The notes: generated by a model not told the origin, from the sequence alone. Counted from the first letter of the stretch, positions 1 through 5,014 are shown. The stretch is 5,014 nt of DNA from an uncultured Paracoccaceae bacterium (GCA_937927885.1 CALEZJ010000436.1:1-5014); one strand, 5' to 3'. Numbers and translations are program-made.

Positions 1-1254
1 ATCCTGGGATTGCACATAATTGGTCAGGCCATAGGGGGTATCGTTCGCGATGGCCAGCGCCTCGGCTTCATCTTCGAACGGGATGATAGACAGCACCGGA
101 CCAAAGATTTCCTCCCGCGCAATCGTCATCTGGTTGGTGACATCGGCAAATACCGTCGGCCGCACGAAATACCCCCGGTTCAGCCCATCGGGGCGCCCCA
201 GCCCCCCGGCCACCAGCCGCGCGCCTTCATCGATACCCTTCTGGATCAGACCCTGGATCTTGTCGAATTGCGCCTGGCTGACCACCGGGCCGATGTGGCC
301 ACCACTCTCATGGGCGCTGGCGACGCGGGTTTTCGCCGCGGTTTCGGCAGCGATTTCCACCGCGCGATCATAGATCGACCGCTCCACCAGCATCCGCGTC
401 GGCGCGTTGCAGGATTGGCCCGAGTTGTTGAAACAATGTCTCGCGCCCCGCATGACCGCCTTGTCGTCGGCATCGGCAAAGATGATGTTGGCCCCCTTGC
501 CGCCCAGTTCCAGATGGATGTGCTTCAGCGTCTCGGCCGCGTTTCTTGAAATCGCGATGCCGGCACGCGTCGAGCCGGTAAAGCTGACCATATCGACATC
601 GGGGTGACCTGACAGCTGCGTTCCCACACCCTGTCCGTCACCGTTCACCAGATTGAAGACACCCTGTGGCACACCTGCCTCGTCAAGGATCTCGGCAAAC
701 AGCATCGACGAAAGCGGTGCCAGTTCGGAGGGCTTCAGCACCATTGTGCACCCCGCGAGCAGGGCCGGTATGACCTTGAGCGTGACCTGATTCATCGGCC
801 AGTTCCAGGGCGTTATCAGCGCGCAGACTCCGACTGCCTCCTTGATGATCCGATCCTCGGGCGCATGGGGGCCCAACGGCGCCTCCCATTCGATCTGCTC
901 GAAGGCACGGATGAAATTCTCGATGTGCCAAGTGCCGCTGCCCGATTGGCTGGTCTTTGCCATATCGATCGGTGCGCCCATCTCCATCGAGATCAGGGCG
1001 CCCATCTCGTCGTTGCGCCGCTTGTAGACCTCGAGAATCCGTTCCACCAGGGCCAGCCGCTCGCGCGGCTCGCTGGCCATATACGCGGGCAGGGCCGCCC
1101 GGGCCGCAGCGACCGCCGCATCGGTATCCGCCGCCCCACCCAGCGCGATCACCGCACAGGGTTCCTCGGTCGAGGGGTCAATGACGTGGAGATCCTGCCC
1201 GGCGCGCGGACGAACCCAGGCGCCATTGATATAGAAGTCACGTTTGACCAGCAT
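1..1254 (-). CDS. NAD(P)-dependent aldehyde dehydrogenase, C-terminus cut by window edge
   Basis: This enzyme oxidises an aldehyde to the carboxylic acid with NAD(P)+ in the cytoplasm. The 418 visible codons start at ATG 1254-1252, five bases after a GAGGGAGG ribosome site (1260-1267). All family landmarks are present: TPWNWP with the oxyanion Asn151, VLKPSE with cofactor Lys174, FTGST at 225-229, ELGGK with general base Glu249, and NNSGQSC with the catalytic nucleophile Cys282. EEIFGPV follows near the truncated end. The family is usually about 475-500 residues, so roughly 60 residues lie beyond base 1. The frame is open throughout, so it looks functional. The substrate cannot be read from the sequence; the overall look is of the broad COG1012 group, not the methylmalonate-semialdehyde type. 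It stands apart from the next minus-strand gene by 222 bases, so it probably has its own promoter. Confidence 0.95.
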   Translation of the reverse strand, partial: MLVKRDFYINGAWVRPRAGQDLHVIDPSTEEPCAVIALGGAADTDAAVAAARAALPAYMASEPRERLALVERILEVYKRRNDEMGALISMEMGAPIDMAKTSQSGSGTWHIENFIRAFEQIEWEAPLGPHAPEDRIIKEAVGVCALITPWNWPMNQVTLKVIPALLAGCTMVLKPSELAPLSSMLFAEILDEAGVPQGVFNLVNGDGQGVGTQLSGHPDVDMVSFTGSTRAGIAISRNAAETLKHIHLELGGKGANIIFADADDKAVMRGARHCFNNSGQSCNAPTRMLVERSIYDRAVEIAAETAAKTRVASAHESGGHIGPVVSQAQFDKIQGLIQKGIDEGARLVAGGLGRPDGLNRGYFVRPTVFADVTNQMTIAREEIFGPVLSIIPFEDEAEALAIANDTPYGLTNYVQSQD

Positions 1255-1476
1255 TCCAGCCTCCCTCGGGCGCGTTTGGCACAAAATGTCATTGCGGCCC
1301 CGCAAGGGCAAGGGCCGGTTCGGACTTCCCGTCGAAGCCCGAGGGACGAAAGCCTCCCCATGATGCAGCAGGCATCCGGTGCCCAGCCGGACGCCTGCAA
1401 TCGCACGGGCCGGGCGTGCAGCGTTCGCATGGCGACGCCGGTCTCGGGTAGCCGTGGGCCCATTGATCCACCACCC
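1255..1476. other. Intergenic region between aldehyde dehydrogenase and hypothetical gene
   Basis: These 222 bases lie between two minus-strand genes. They contain the dehydrogenase ribosome site (1260-1267) and the TTGCGG/CCGCAA repeat. The reading frames that cross the stretch on either strand lack a ribosome site and any protein-like pattern, so I treat it as non-coding. I see no RNA gene. Confidence 0.5.
1292..1305. promoter_or_regulatory. Inverted repeat upstream of the aldehyde dehydrogenase, candidate operator
   Basis: TTGCGG and CCGCAA are perfect inverted arms with a two-base centre, lying 38-51 bases upstream of the dehydrogenase start codon. That is a plausible position for a repressor or activator site over a promoter. 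A weak minus-strand promoter-like pair (TTGCCC, 17 bases, CATTTT) overlaps it. Regulator binding is inference only; GC-rich DNA produces short palindromes by chance. Confidence 0.25.
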
Positions 1477-1842
1477 TCACAGAGACCCTGCGCGAAGGTG
1501 ACGGGTCACTTTTTCCTTTTGTGAGGGCTGGCCCTTGGGCATGAGCAGCTCCGGCGGGCCGCGGATGTTCGTTGCGGGGTGTGCGCCACCCTGCAAGCCC
1601 TCCCTGCAGCGAACGATCCAAAGCCACGCAGTGTCGGCCGACGCATCGAGCGGGCCGTCCGCGAACGTCGGCGTCACCTCGCCTGCAAGACCGGACAGGT
1701 GCCAGACGCATGCGGGGGAGAGGCTTTCGGCAAGACAAACCCCGCATCCGGCTTCGATTGACCAGGGACCGGCCGCAGCCGACGCGCCGGAGAGGAGGAG
1801 CACGGCTAATGCACACGCGATGAGGGGCCAAGACCGAGTCAT
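1477..1842 (-). CDS. Hypothetical exported protein with CxxC motif
   Basis: I do not recognise this 121-residue protein. From ATG 1842 it opens with a classic Sec signal peptide: Arg3, a hydrophobic core at about 6-18, and small residues SGASAAA before a likely cut near residue 23. The mature part has four cysteines (33, 36, 45, 79), the first two as CGVC, which would suit two disulfides in the periplasm. The C-terminal 25 residues are polar and low in pattern. The frame stays open upstream to a TTG at 1944, but that longer form would bury the signal peptide, so I prefer 1842. There is no Shine-Dalgarno sequence before 1842; a leaderless transcript could explain this. A decayed gene or a chance frame remains possible, since the opposite strand is also open here. 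Confidence 0.45.
   Translation of the reverse strand: MTRSWPLIACALAVLLLSGASAAAGPWSIEAGCGVCLAESLSPACVWHLSGLAGEVTPTFADGPLDASADTAWLWIVRCREGLQGGAHPATNIRGPPELLMPKGQPSQKEKVTRHLRAGSL
1495..1520 (+). terminator. Terminator-like hairpin with T-rich tail, plus strand
   Basis: AAGGTGA and TCACTTT can pair (one G-T) around a CGGG loop, followed by a T-rich run to 1520. It reads as an intrinsic terminator only on the plus strand, where no gene precedes it. It lies inside the 3' part of the hypothetical minus-strand gene. The stem is short, so it may be fortuitous, or it may end an antisense or small RNA. Confidence 0.2.
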
Positions 1843-1847
1843 ACACC

Positions 1848-1876
1848 AGTATGGGCAGGCACCGATTAAGCCCGGG
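1848..1876 (-). promoter_or_regulatory. Candidate CtrA-dependent promoter of hypothetical exported gene
   Basis: On the minus strand CATACT (1853-1848) matches the -10 consensus at four of six positions. Seventeen bases upstream, where a -35 would lie, is the core of the CtrA-type box (1871-1876) with no sigma70 -35 of its own. This resembles activator-dependent CtrA promoters. Transcription would begin at about 1841-1842, at the start codon, which fits the missing ribosome site. This is inference from spacing. Confidence 0.3.
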
Positions 1877-1880
1877 TTAA
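1866..1880. promoter_or_regulatory. CtrA-type box TTAA-N7-TTAA
   Basis: The two TTAA halves are exactly seven bases apart (GCCCGGG between), matching the full recognition pattern known for the alphaproteobacterial response regulator CtrA. The box sits in the 145-base divergent region, 23 bases before the hypothetical exported gene (minus) and 107 bases before lolA (plus). On the minus strand one half reads TTAAC, the preferred form. TTAA is scarce in this GC-rich window, so a chance double site is unlikely. Binding is inferred, not shown. Confidence 0.5.
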
Positions 1881-1987
1881 GGGATCTGTCCGCGTCGGGC
1901 GTTGATAGCGATCGGCTCGCGCGCCTGTGTAGAGCGGTGAACAAATTGGCAGATGCGGCGGTGCATTGGCTGCGTTATGGGTGTGGC

Positions 1988-2605
1988 ATGAACCGCCTAT
2001 GGATCCTTGCCTCTCTGGCCCTCGCCTGCGCGTCCCTGGCAGCACCGGCACGCGCGACGCCAATCGCATTGTCTGAAATATCTCGATATTTCAACAGCTT
2101 CAGCACAGCTCAAGCGGATTTTACGCAAGTTAATGCCGATGGCTCCCTCGCGACCGGTCGGCTGATGATCCACCGCCCGGGGCGCATCCGGTTTGAATAC
2201 GACCCGCCCGACCCGACCCTGGTGATGGCCACAGGCGGTTCGGTGAATATCTTCGACGCGCGCTCAAACAGCGGGCCGACGAGCTATCCGCTGAATCGAA
2301 CGCCACTGGCCTTGATCCTGGGCAGTACGGTCAATCTCGATCGCGCGCGCATGGTGGTGGCGCACGGCGAGGACGGGCAGACCACTTTCGTCGTGGCGCA
2401 GGACCCGGATCACCCTGAACATGGCCATATCCGGTTGGTTTTTAGTGCTGATCCCACCGAATTGCGGCAGTGGATCGTTACTGACGACACCGGTCGCGAG
2501 ACGACCGTCATCCTGGGAACGCTCGCCACCGGCGTGTCGTTGGGCGGGCTGCTGTTCAACCTCGACGCGGAACTGGCGCGCCGGGGCGTGCAGATTGATC
2601 GCTAG
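1988..2605 (+). CDS. lolA: Outer-membrane lipoprotein carrier protein LolA
   Basis: LolA is the periplasmic chaperone that accepts lipoproteins released by the LolCDE transporter and passes them to the outer membrane. The 205-residue product, a normal length, begins with a Sec signal peptide (MNRLW, hydrophobic to about residue 19, cut after ARA at 23). The mature part shows the family pattern: ADFTQ at 43-47, then GRLMIHRPGRIRFEYDPP at 57-74, then a region of alternating beta-strand character. The frame is open for about 150 codons upstream, but the signal peptide fixes the start at ATG 1988. The ribosome site is weak (GGGTG region). Cys14 sits in the signal core and does not make a proper lipobox, as expected for a soluble carrier. 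It converges on the SLT lipoprotein gene with a four-base overlap. Confidence 0.9.
   Translation: MNRLWILASLALACASLAAPARATPIALSEISRYFNSFSTAQADFTQVNADGSLATGRLMIHRPGRIRFEYDPPDPTLVMATGGSVNIFDARSNSGPTSYPLNRTPLALILGSTVNLDRARMVVAHGEDGQTTFVVAQDPDHPEHGHIRLVFSADPTELRQWIVTDDTGRETTVILGTLATGVSLGGLLFNLDAELARRGVQIDR
2074..2093. repeat. AT-rich perfect inverted repeat inside lolA
   Basis: TGAAATATC and GATATTTCA are nine-base perfect arms around TC. The element lies in the codons just after the signal-peptide cleavage site (residues about 29-36) and uses codons rare in this GC-rich DNA (ATA, CGA, TAT). It could be a mRNA hairpin or a protein site; coincidence is possible. Confidence 0.55.
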
Positions 2606-3192
2606 CGCCTCCCGCAAGCGCGCAGTTGCGAATCATACATGATCGCTCGCCGCTCGACCCGGTCGGCCACGTCCATCAGCCAGCGCTTCGACCGGTAGCT
2701 CTGCCGCGCATAGCCGGCATGCCCCTCGTGATAGGCGAGATAGAGATTTCGCGGGTCGGTCGGGCGGATGCCGTTGCGCGAAAGTGCTTCGGAGGCATAC
2801 CAGCCTATGAAATCCGTGGCATGCGCGATGTTGGTCCGGTCTGCACGGCGGTTGTTGGTAGCGGATTGGTATTCCTCCCAGGTGCCGTCCAGTGCCTGAC
2901 TGTACCCATACGCGGACGATTGCCGCCCCATGGGGATCACGCCAGCGGCAAAGCGGTGGGGCGTGCGGGCATCGCCATCAAACCGGCTTTCGGCATGGAT
3001 GATCGCCATCTGAACCGGCACCGGCACATTCCAGCGTCGCTCGGTGTCCTGCATTGCACGAAGATAGGCCGGGCGTTCGACCGCCAGCGCGCAGGCGTCG
3101 TCCTGGTTGCGAGGCGGGCTGCTCTCACGCGAACCCCCGCCGCAAGCGGCAAGAAAAAAGGCGACCGCCATCAAGCGGAGGACACTGCTCAT
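2602..3192 (-). CDS. SLT-domain (lytic transglycosylase-like) lipoprotein
   Basis: This is a predicted lipid-anchored peptidoglycan-acting enzyme of 196 residues. The signal peptide ends in the lipobox LAAC with lipidated Cys17, followed by a Gly/Ser/Pro-rich linker to about 30. The SLT fold begins near 43: IIHAESRF carries the likely catalytic Glu68, AYGYSQAL at 94-101 corresponds to the family G-x-x-Q segment, and NLYLAYHEGHAGY at 149-161 to the conserved Tyr/Gly segment. Cys34 and Cys193 could form a disulfide. I chose ATG 3192 over the adjacent TTG 3195 because GAGG (3200-3203) is seven bases away. Family knowledge says such enzymes cleave the MurNAc-GlcNAc bond; activity here is inferred. 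Because it is a lipoprotein it could itself be a cargo of the convergent LolA. Its stop codon overlaps that of lolA. Confidence 0.87.
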   Translation of the reverse strand: MSSVLRLMAVAFFLAACGGGSRESSPPRNQDDACALAVERPAYLRAMQDTERRWNVPVPVQMAIIHAESRFDGDARTPHRFAAGVIPMGRQSSAYGYSQALDGTWEEYQSATNNRRADRTNIAHATDFIGWYASEALSRNGIRPTDPRNLYLAYHEGHAGYARQSYRSKRWLMDVADRVERRAIMYDSQLRACGRR

Positions 3193-3230
3193 CAATCTGC
3201 CTCGAACTGTCTGTTTCTTGTATTTTCCTC

Positions 3231-3259
3231 CTTATAGCCGATTTCGCCCGGATTTGAAA
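3231..3259 (-). promoter_or_regulatory. Sigma70-type promoter for the SLT lipoprotein gene
   Basis: On the minus strand TTTCAA (3259-3254) is separated by 17 bases from TATAAG (3236-3231), which matches the -10 consensus at five of six positions. Transcription would start near 3224 and give a leader of about 32 bases. The -10 runs into AAGGAGG, a perfect Shine-Dalgarno string without a start codon nearby, so that part is probably chance. Confidence 0.4.
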
Positions 3260-3282
3260 CGGCCGAACGGTAACATCCGGTT

Positions 3283-3307
3283 GCACGCGGGCGACGGGGG
3301 CACGCGG
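3283..3307 (+). repeat. Pair of 8-bp direct repeats in the SLT/hspQ intergenic region
   Basis: GCACGCGG occurs at 3283-3290 and again at 3300-3307, 17 bases apart, between the divergent promoters of the lipoprotein gene and hspQ. It could be a paired regulator site but is short and GC-rich, so chance is the likelier explanation. I find no convincing heat-shock (sigma32) promoter for hspQ in this 245-base gap. Confidence 0.2.
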
Positions 3308-3437
3308 TTCGCCACATTTGCGCCGCAGTTCCGTCACTGTTGGGCCACGTTTCACACACTGTTTCCCGATCCTGCCGCCCACGGTCTGGACGTCGCACCG
3401 AGGTTTGCGTTAATCACGGGACATGAAAGGGAGTCCC

Positions 3438-3764
3438 ATGTTGTTGGCCCAGGCAAAATTCGCGCTCGGTCAGGTGGTTCGCCACCGCGAGCACCCGTTC
3501 CGGGGTGTGGTGTTCGACGTTGACGCCATGTTTGCCAACACCCAGGAGTGGTACGATTCGATTCCCGAGGACAGCCGACCGTCCAAGGACCAGCCCTTCT
3601 ACCATCTGCTGGCGGAGAACGATCACAGCTATTACGTCGCCTATGTTTCCGAGCAGAACCTTGTCGCCGACGATTCCGGCGGGCCGGTGGACCATCCGGA
3701 TCTGGCCGATCTGTTTGGCGATTTTCAGGACGGCCATTATCCACTGAATGTCGCGCTCAACTGA
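3438..3764 (+). CDS. hspQ: Heat shock protein HspQ (YccV-like, hemimethylated-DNA-binding family)
   Basis: HspQ is a small stress protein; in enterobacteria it binds hemimethylated oriC DNA, affects DnaA stability and acts as a Lon specificity enhancer. Those roles are carried over from the family, not shown here. The 108-residue product is full length and strongly patterned: KFALGQVVRHREHPFRGVVFDVD at 7-29, the NTQEWYDSIP segment at 34-43, DQPFYHLLAEN at 51-61, and YVAYVSEQNL at 66-75. The acidic C-terminal tail (85-108) is less conserved. An in-frame ATG at 3423 would add five residues, but it would place the AAAGGGAG ribosome site (3426-3433) inside the gene; that site serves ATG 3438 with a short four-base spacer. 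It stands alone, divergent from the SLT lipoprotein and convergent with the kinase gene 25 bases away. Confidence 0.93.
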   Translation: MLLAQAKFALGQVVRHREHPFRGVVFDVDAMFANTQEWYDSIPEDSRPSKDQPFYHLLAENDHSYYVAYVSEQNLVADDSGGPVDHPDLADLFGDFQDGHYPLNVALN

Positions 3765-3784
3765 TTTCGACAGATACGTGTATC

Positions 3785-3803
3785 CGGGATCAGTCGAATC
3801 CCG
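3785..3803 (+). repeat. Hairpin after hspQ, possible weak terminator
   Basis: CGGGAT and ATCCCG pair around a seven-base loop, 20 bases after the hspQ stop and overlapping the last codons of the convergent kinase gene. A second small repeat, GATAC/GTATC, lies at 3773-3784. There is no T-run, so intrinsic termination is doubtful; these could pause RNA polymerase between the converging genes. Confidence 0.25.
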
Positions 3804-4284
3804 ACCACGGGATGCGCATGGACAGCAGGTTTCGTCCCTGATCGCGGGCATAGACCAGTTCTGACGTCAGACACCGGATGATGTGCCAACCGAACCCGCC
3901 TTCGGGCAGTTCGTCAGGCGGTGAAATCGTCGGCAGGTCGGGCGAGGGAGCCACGCCTGACGGCATGGGCCGCCCTCGGTCCGAGATGGTGCACACCAGA
4001 CCGTTGCGCTGGATCGACACGAGCAGATCGACTGGACCCGCACCGTCGGAATAGGCGTGTTCCGCCACGTTGTTCAACGCCTCGGCCAGGATCAGTTCAA
4101 CGTTGGACGCATCCTCGGCGCCGATCCCCGCCTGATCCAGCGACAGCATCATGGCCTGCAGCGTCGCGCGGGTTTCGGTATCGGTGGAAGTGAACTGCCG
4201 ACGAAACAGCATGCTGCGGCCCTGCTCGGCGTGCGACCCATGGTCGCGCTGGGGAGCGCCGGGGCCGACGGTTTTCGCGAGCAT
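3790..4284 (-). CDS. RsbW/SpoIIAB-like anti-sigma factor serine kinase (ATP-binding protein)
   Basis: This is the kinase half of a partner-switching switch: such proteins hold a sigma factor or other target and phosphorylate a STAS antagonist. The 164 residues carry a GHKL-type ATPase fold. The N-box AEALNNVAEHAY (67-78) has the expected Glu68 and Mg-binding Asn72, the G1 box is DRG at 102-104, and the G2 box is GGFGW at 129-133, separated by a long Pro-rich ATP lid (106-127). I chose ATG 4284 because GGGGGAGGG (4292-4300) lies seven bases upstream. ATG 4311 overlaps the preceding STAS stop as ATGA and would add nine residues; ATG 4212 would remove 24 non-conserved residues. It is co-transcribed with the STAS gene. 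No sigma factor or PP2C phosphatase lies in the window, so the target is unknown. Confidence 0.85.
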   Translation of the reverse strand: MLAKTVGPGAPQRDHGSHAEQGRSMLFRRQFTSTDTETRATLQAMMLSLDQAGIGAEDASNVELILAEALNNVAEHAYSDGAGPVDLLVSIQRNGLVCTISDRGRPMPSGVAPSPDLPTISPPDELPEGGFGWHIIRCLTSELVYARDQGRNLLSMRIPWSGFD

Positions 4285-4291
4285 GATCGCA

Positions 4292-4300
4292 CCCTCCCCC
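4292..4300 (-). promoter_or_regulatory. Ribosome binding site deciding the kinase start
   Basis: On the minus strand GGGGGAGGG lies seven bases before ATG 4284. It falls downstream of the overlapping ATG at 4311, so two starts may compete: reinitiation at the ATGA overlap and independent initiation here. Confidence 0.55.
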
Positions 4301-4307
4301 CGGGGCA

Positions 4308-4643
4308 TCATCCGGCGGCCTGGAGGCTGCCCGGAGGATGCGGATGAATGGTGAAGACGCTGTTCATCCGCGTCAGGCGGAACACCTTGGCCACGGGCGG
4401 GGTCAAGCCCGCCAGTTCCAGCGGCCGCGCGGCACCGAGCAGCTTCATCACCGCAACCACGGCGCCCAGACCACTGCTGTCGAGGAAGGTGACCTGCGAC
4501 AGATCGAGAATGACCGGCGTTCCCGGTTCTTCGGCTGCGAGCCGGACCGATTCCTTGAAATCAATCGCCACGGCAGCGTCAACGCGGCTGTCGTTGATCG
4601 TGATGACCAGCGCCGGGCCTGCCCTTGACGTAGAGATGTCCAT
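4308..4643 (-). CDS. STAS-domain anti-sigma factor antagonist (SpoIIAA/RsbV-like)
   Basis: The protein is a single STAS domain of 111 residues, the normal size for the family. Its role would be to bind the adjacent kinase when unphosphorylated and so free the kinase's target. The key motif is intact: VILDLSQVTFLDSSGLGA at 44-61, with Ser57 in DSSGLG aligned to the phosphorylated serine of SpoIIAA. Alternation of beta strands and helices follows (VVAVMKLLG, then LELAGL and VAKVFRLT). I take ATG 4643 as start; a GTG at 4649 would add two residues, but GGGGGTGAGG ends directly at the ATG and suits it better. The stop overlaps the kinase ATG 4311 as ATGA, so translation of the pair is probably coupled. 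It is divergent from the thiolase gene across 81 bases, where I see no convincing promoter for either side. Confidence 0.9.
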   Translation of the reverse strand: MDISTSRAGPALVITINDSRVDAAVAIDFKESVRLAAEEPGTPVILDLSQVTFLDSSGLGAVVAVMKLLGAARPLELAGLTPPVAKVFRLTRMNSVFTIHPHPPGSLQAAG

Positions 4644-4676
4644 CCTCACCCCCGAGATTCGCTTGTTCCTGACCCA

Positions 4677-4684
4677 GCCTAGGC
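4677..4684. repeat. 8-bp palindrome between STAS and thiolase genes
   Basis: GCCTAGGC is a perfect palindrome in the 81-base divergent region. CTAG is generally rare in bacterial DNA, so it could be a regulator site, but it is short and support is weak. Confidence 0.15.
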
Positions 4685-4724
4685 GCTAAGTCTTTCCAAA
4701 AGGTTCACGGCAAAGGGGACGGAC

Positions 4725-5014
4725 ATGGCCGAGGTTGTCATCATCGGTGCCGCGCGCACCCCCATGGGCGGGTTTCAGGGAGTCTTTTCCGGGATACCCG
4801 CCGCCGAACTGGGTGGCGCCGCCATCGCCGCTGCTCTGGAAAGCGCCGCGACCCCGGCTGAACGGGTCGAGGAACTGATCATGGGCTGCGTTCTGCCGGC
4901 GGGTCAGGGCCAGGCCCCGGCGCGTCAGGCAGGGTTTCGGGGCGGTCTCGGCCCCGAGGTTCCGGCCACCACGCTGAACAAGATGTGTGGCTCGGGGATG
5001 AAGGCGGTGATGAT
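4725..5014 (+). CDS. Thiolase (acetyl-CoA C-acetyltransferase type), N-terminal part only
   Basis: Thiolases condense two acetyl-CoA to acetoacetyl-CoA or cleave 3-ketoacyl-CoA. The 96 complete codons visible of about 390 begin at ATG 4725, six bases after AAAGGGG (4712-4718). The start MAEVVIIGAARTPMGGF is typical, and GCVLPAGQGQAPARQA at 54-69 is the usual loop. NKMCGSGMKAV at 85-95 contains the nucleophile Cys88, equivalent to Cys89 of the Zoogloea enzyme. The frame is intact up to the right edge. The biosynthetic type (phaA/atoB) fits best from the N-terminus, but a beta-oxidation or other acyl-CoA role cannot be excluded because the substrate loop and the His and second Cys lie outside the window. 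No downstream partner (such as phaB) can be seen. Confidence 0.93.
   Translation, partial: MAEVVIIGAARTPMGGFQGVFSGIPAAELGGAAIAAALESAATPAERVEELIMGCVLPAGQGQAPARQAGFRGGLGPEVPATTLNKMCGSGMKAVM

Noticed and set aside
865..1524. 219-codon plus-strand frame opposite the aldehyde dehydrogenase start and running into the intergenic region
   Set aside because: It is largely antisense to a well-supported gene, low in hydrophobic pattern and rich in Arg/Pro/Gly as chance GC-rich frames are.
1289..1846. 185-codon minus-strand frame overlapping the hypothetical exported gene
   Set aside because: Its product is Arg/Pro-rich without signal peptide or pattern; the neighbouring frame with a signal peptide is more credible.
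1535..1987. Open frame of about 150 codons upstream of and in frame with lolA, which would make a longer protein
   Set aside because: The sequence has no protein-like pattern, and it would bury the clear signal peptide starting at ATG 1988.
3226..3232. Perfect AAGGAGG on the minus strand as a ribosome site for a small gene
   Set aside because: No usable start codon lies at the correct distance downstream, and the real SLT gene has its own GAGG at 3200-3203.
2626..3237. 203-codon plus-strand frame opposite the SLT lipoprotein
   Set aside because: It mirrors a gene with lipobox and catalytic motifs; long antisense frames are common in GC-rich DNA and no ribosome site or domain is seen.
3254..3282. 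TTGAAA on the plus strand as a sigma32-like promoter for hspQ
   Set aside because: No CCCCAT-like or sigma70 -10 element occurs at a fitting distance, and the site is over 150 bases from the gene.
3414..3851. 145-codon minus-strand frame opposite hspQ
   Set aside because: It lies wholly across hspQ, which matches its family along its length, and it also overlaps the kinase 3' end in another frame.

Overview
The window is GC-rich, densely coded chromosomal DNA. It probably comes from an alphaproteobacterium of the Rhodobacteraceae type. That placement is an inference from protein style (HspQ, LolA, a small SLT-domain lipoprotein), codon use and a TTAA-N7-TTAA site of the CtrA type; no rRNA or other marker is present. 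I see no tRNA, rRNA, CRISPR array, insertion sequence or phage gene.

Layout from left to right. (1) 1-1254, minus strand: an NAD(P)-dependent aldehyde dehydrogenase, cut by the left edge, with all catalytic residues visible. (2) 1255-1476: about 220 non-coding bases holding its leader and a 14-bp inverted repeat. (3) 1477-1842, minus: a small, unrecognised, probably exported protein with a CxxC pair. (4) 1843-1987: a divergent intergenic region with a perfect CtrA-type box. (5) 1988-2605, plus: lolA, the periplasmic carrier of outer-membrane lipoproteins. (6) 2602-3192, minus: a small lipoprotein with a lytic-transglycosylase-like (SLT) domain, convergent with lolA and sharing the CTAG of its stop codon. 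(7) 3193-3437: a divergent intergenic region with a sigma70-like promoter for the lipoprotein. (8) 3438-3764, plus: hspQ. (9) 3790-4643, minus: a two-gene partner-switching module, a STAS anti-sigma-factor antagonist followed by an RsbW/SpoIIAB-type ATP-binding kinase, coupled by an ATGA overlap. (10) 4725-5014, plus: the first 96 codons of a thiolase (acetyl-CoA acetyltransferase type), cut by the right edge.

Functionally this is a mixed neighbourhood and not one pathway. LolA and the SLT lipoprotein both concern the cell envelope, HspQ and the STAS/kinase pair concern stress and regulation, and the dehydrogenase and thiolase are catabolic or acyl-CoA metabolism. Only the STAS/kinase pair is clearly an operon. 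I found no strong case for a wholly new system. The most interesting points are the CtrA-type box placed over a candidate leaderless promoter of the unknown exported protein, the orphan partner-switching pair with a nested second start, and an AT-rich perfect inverted repeat inside lolA.
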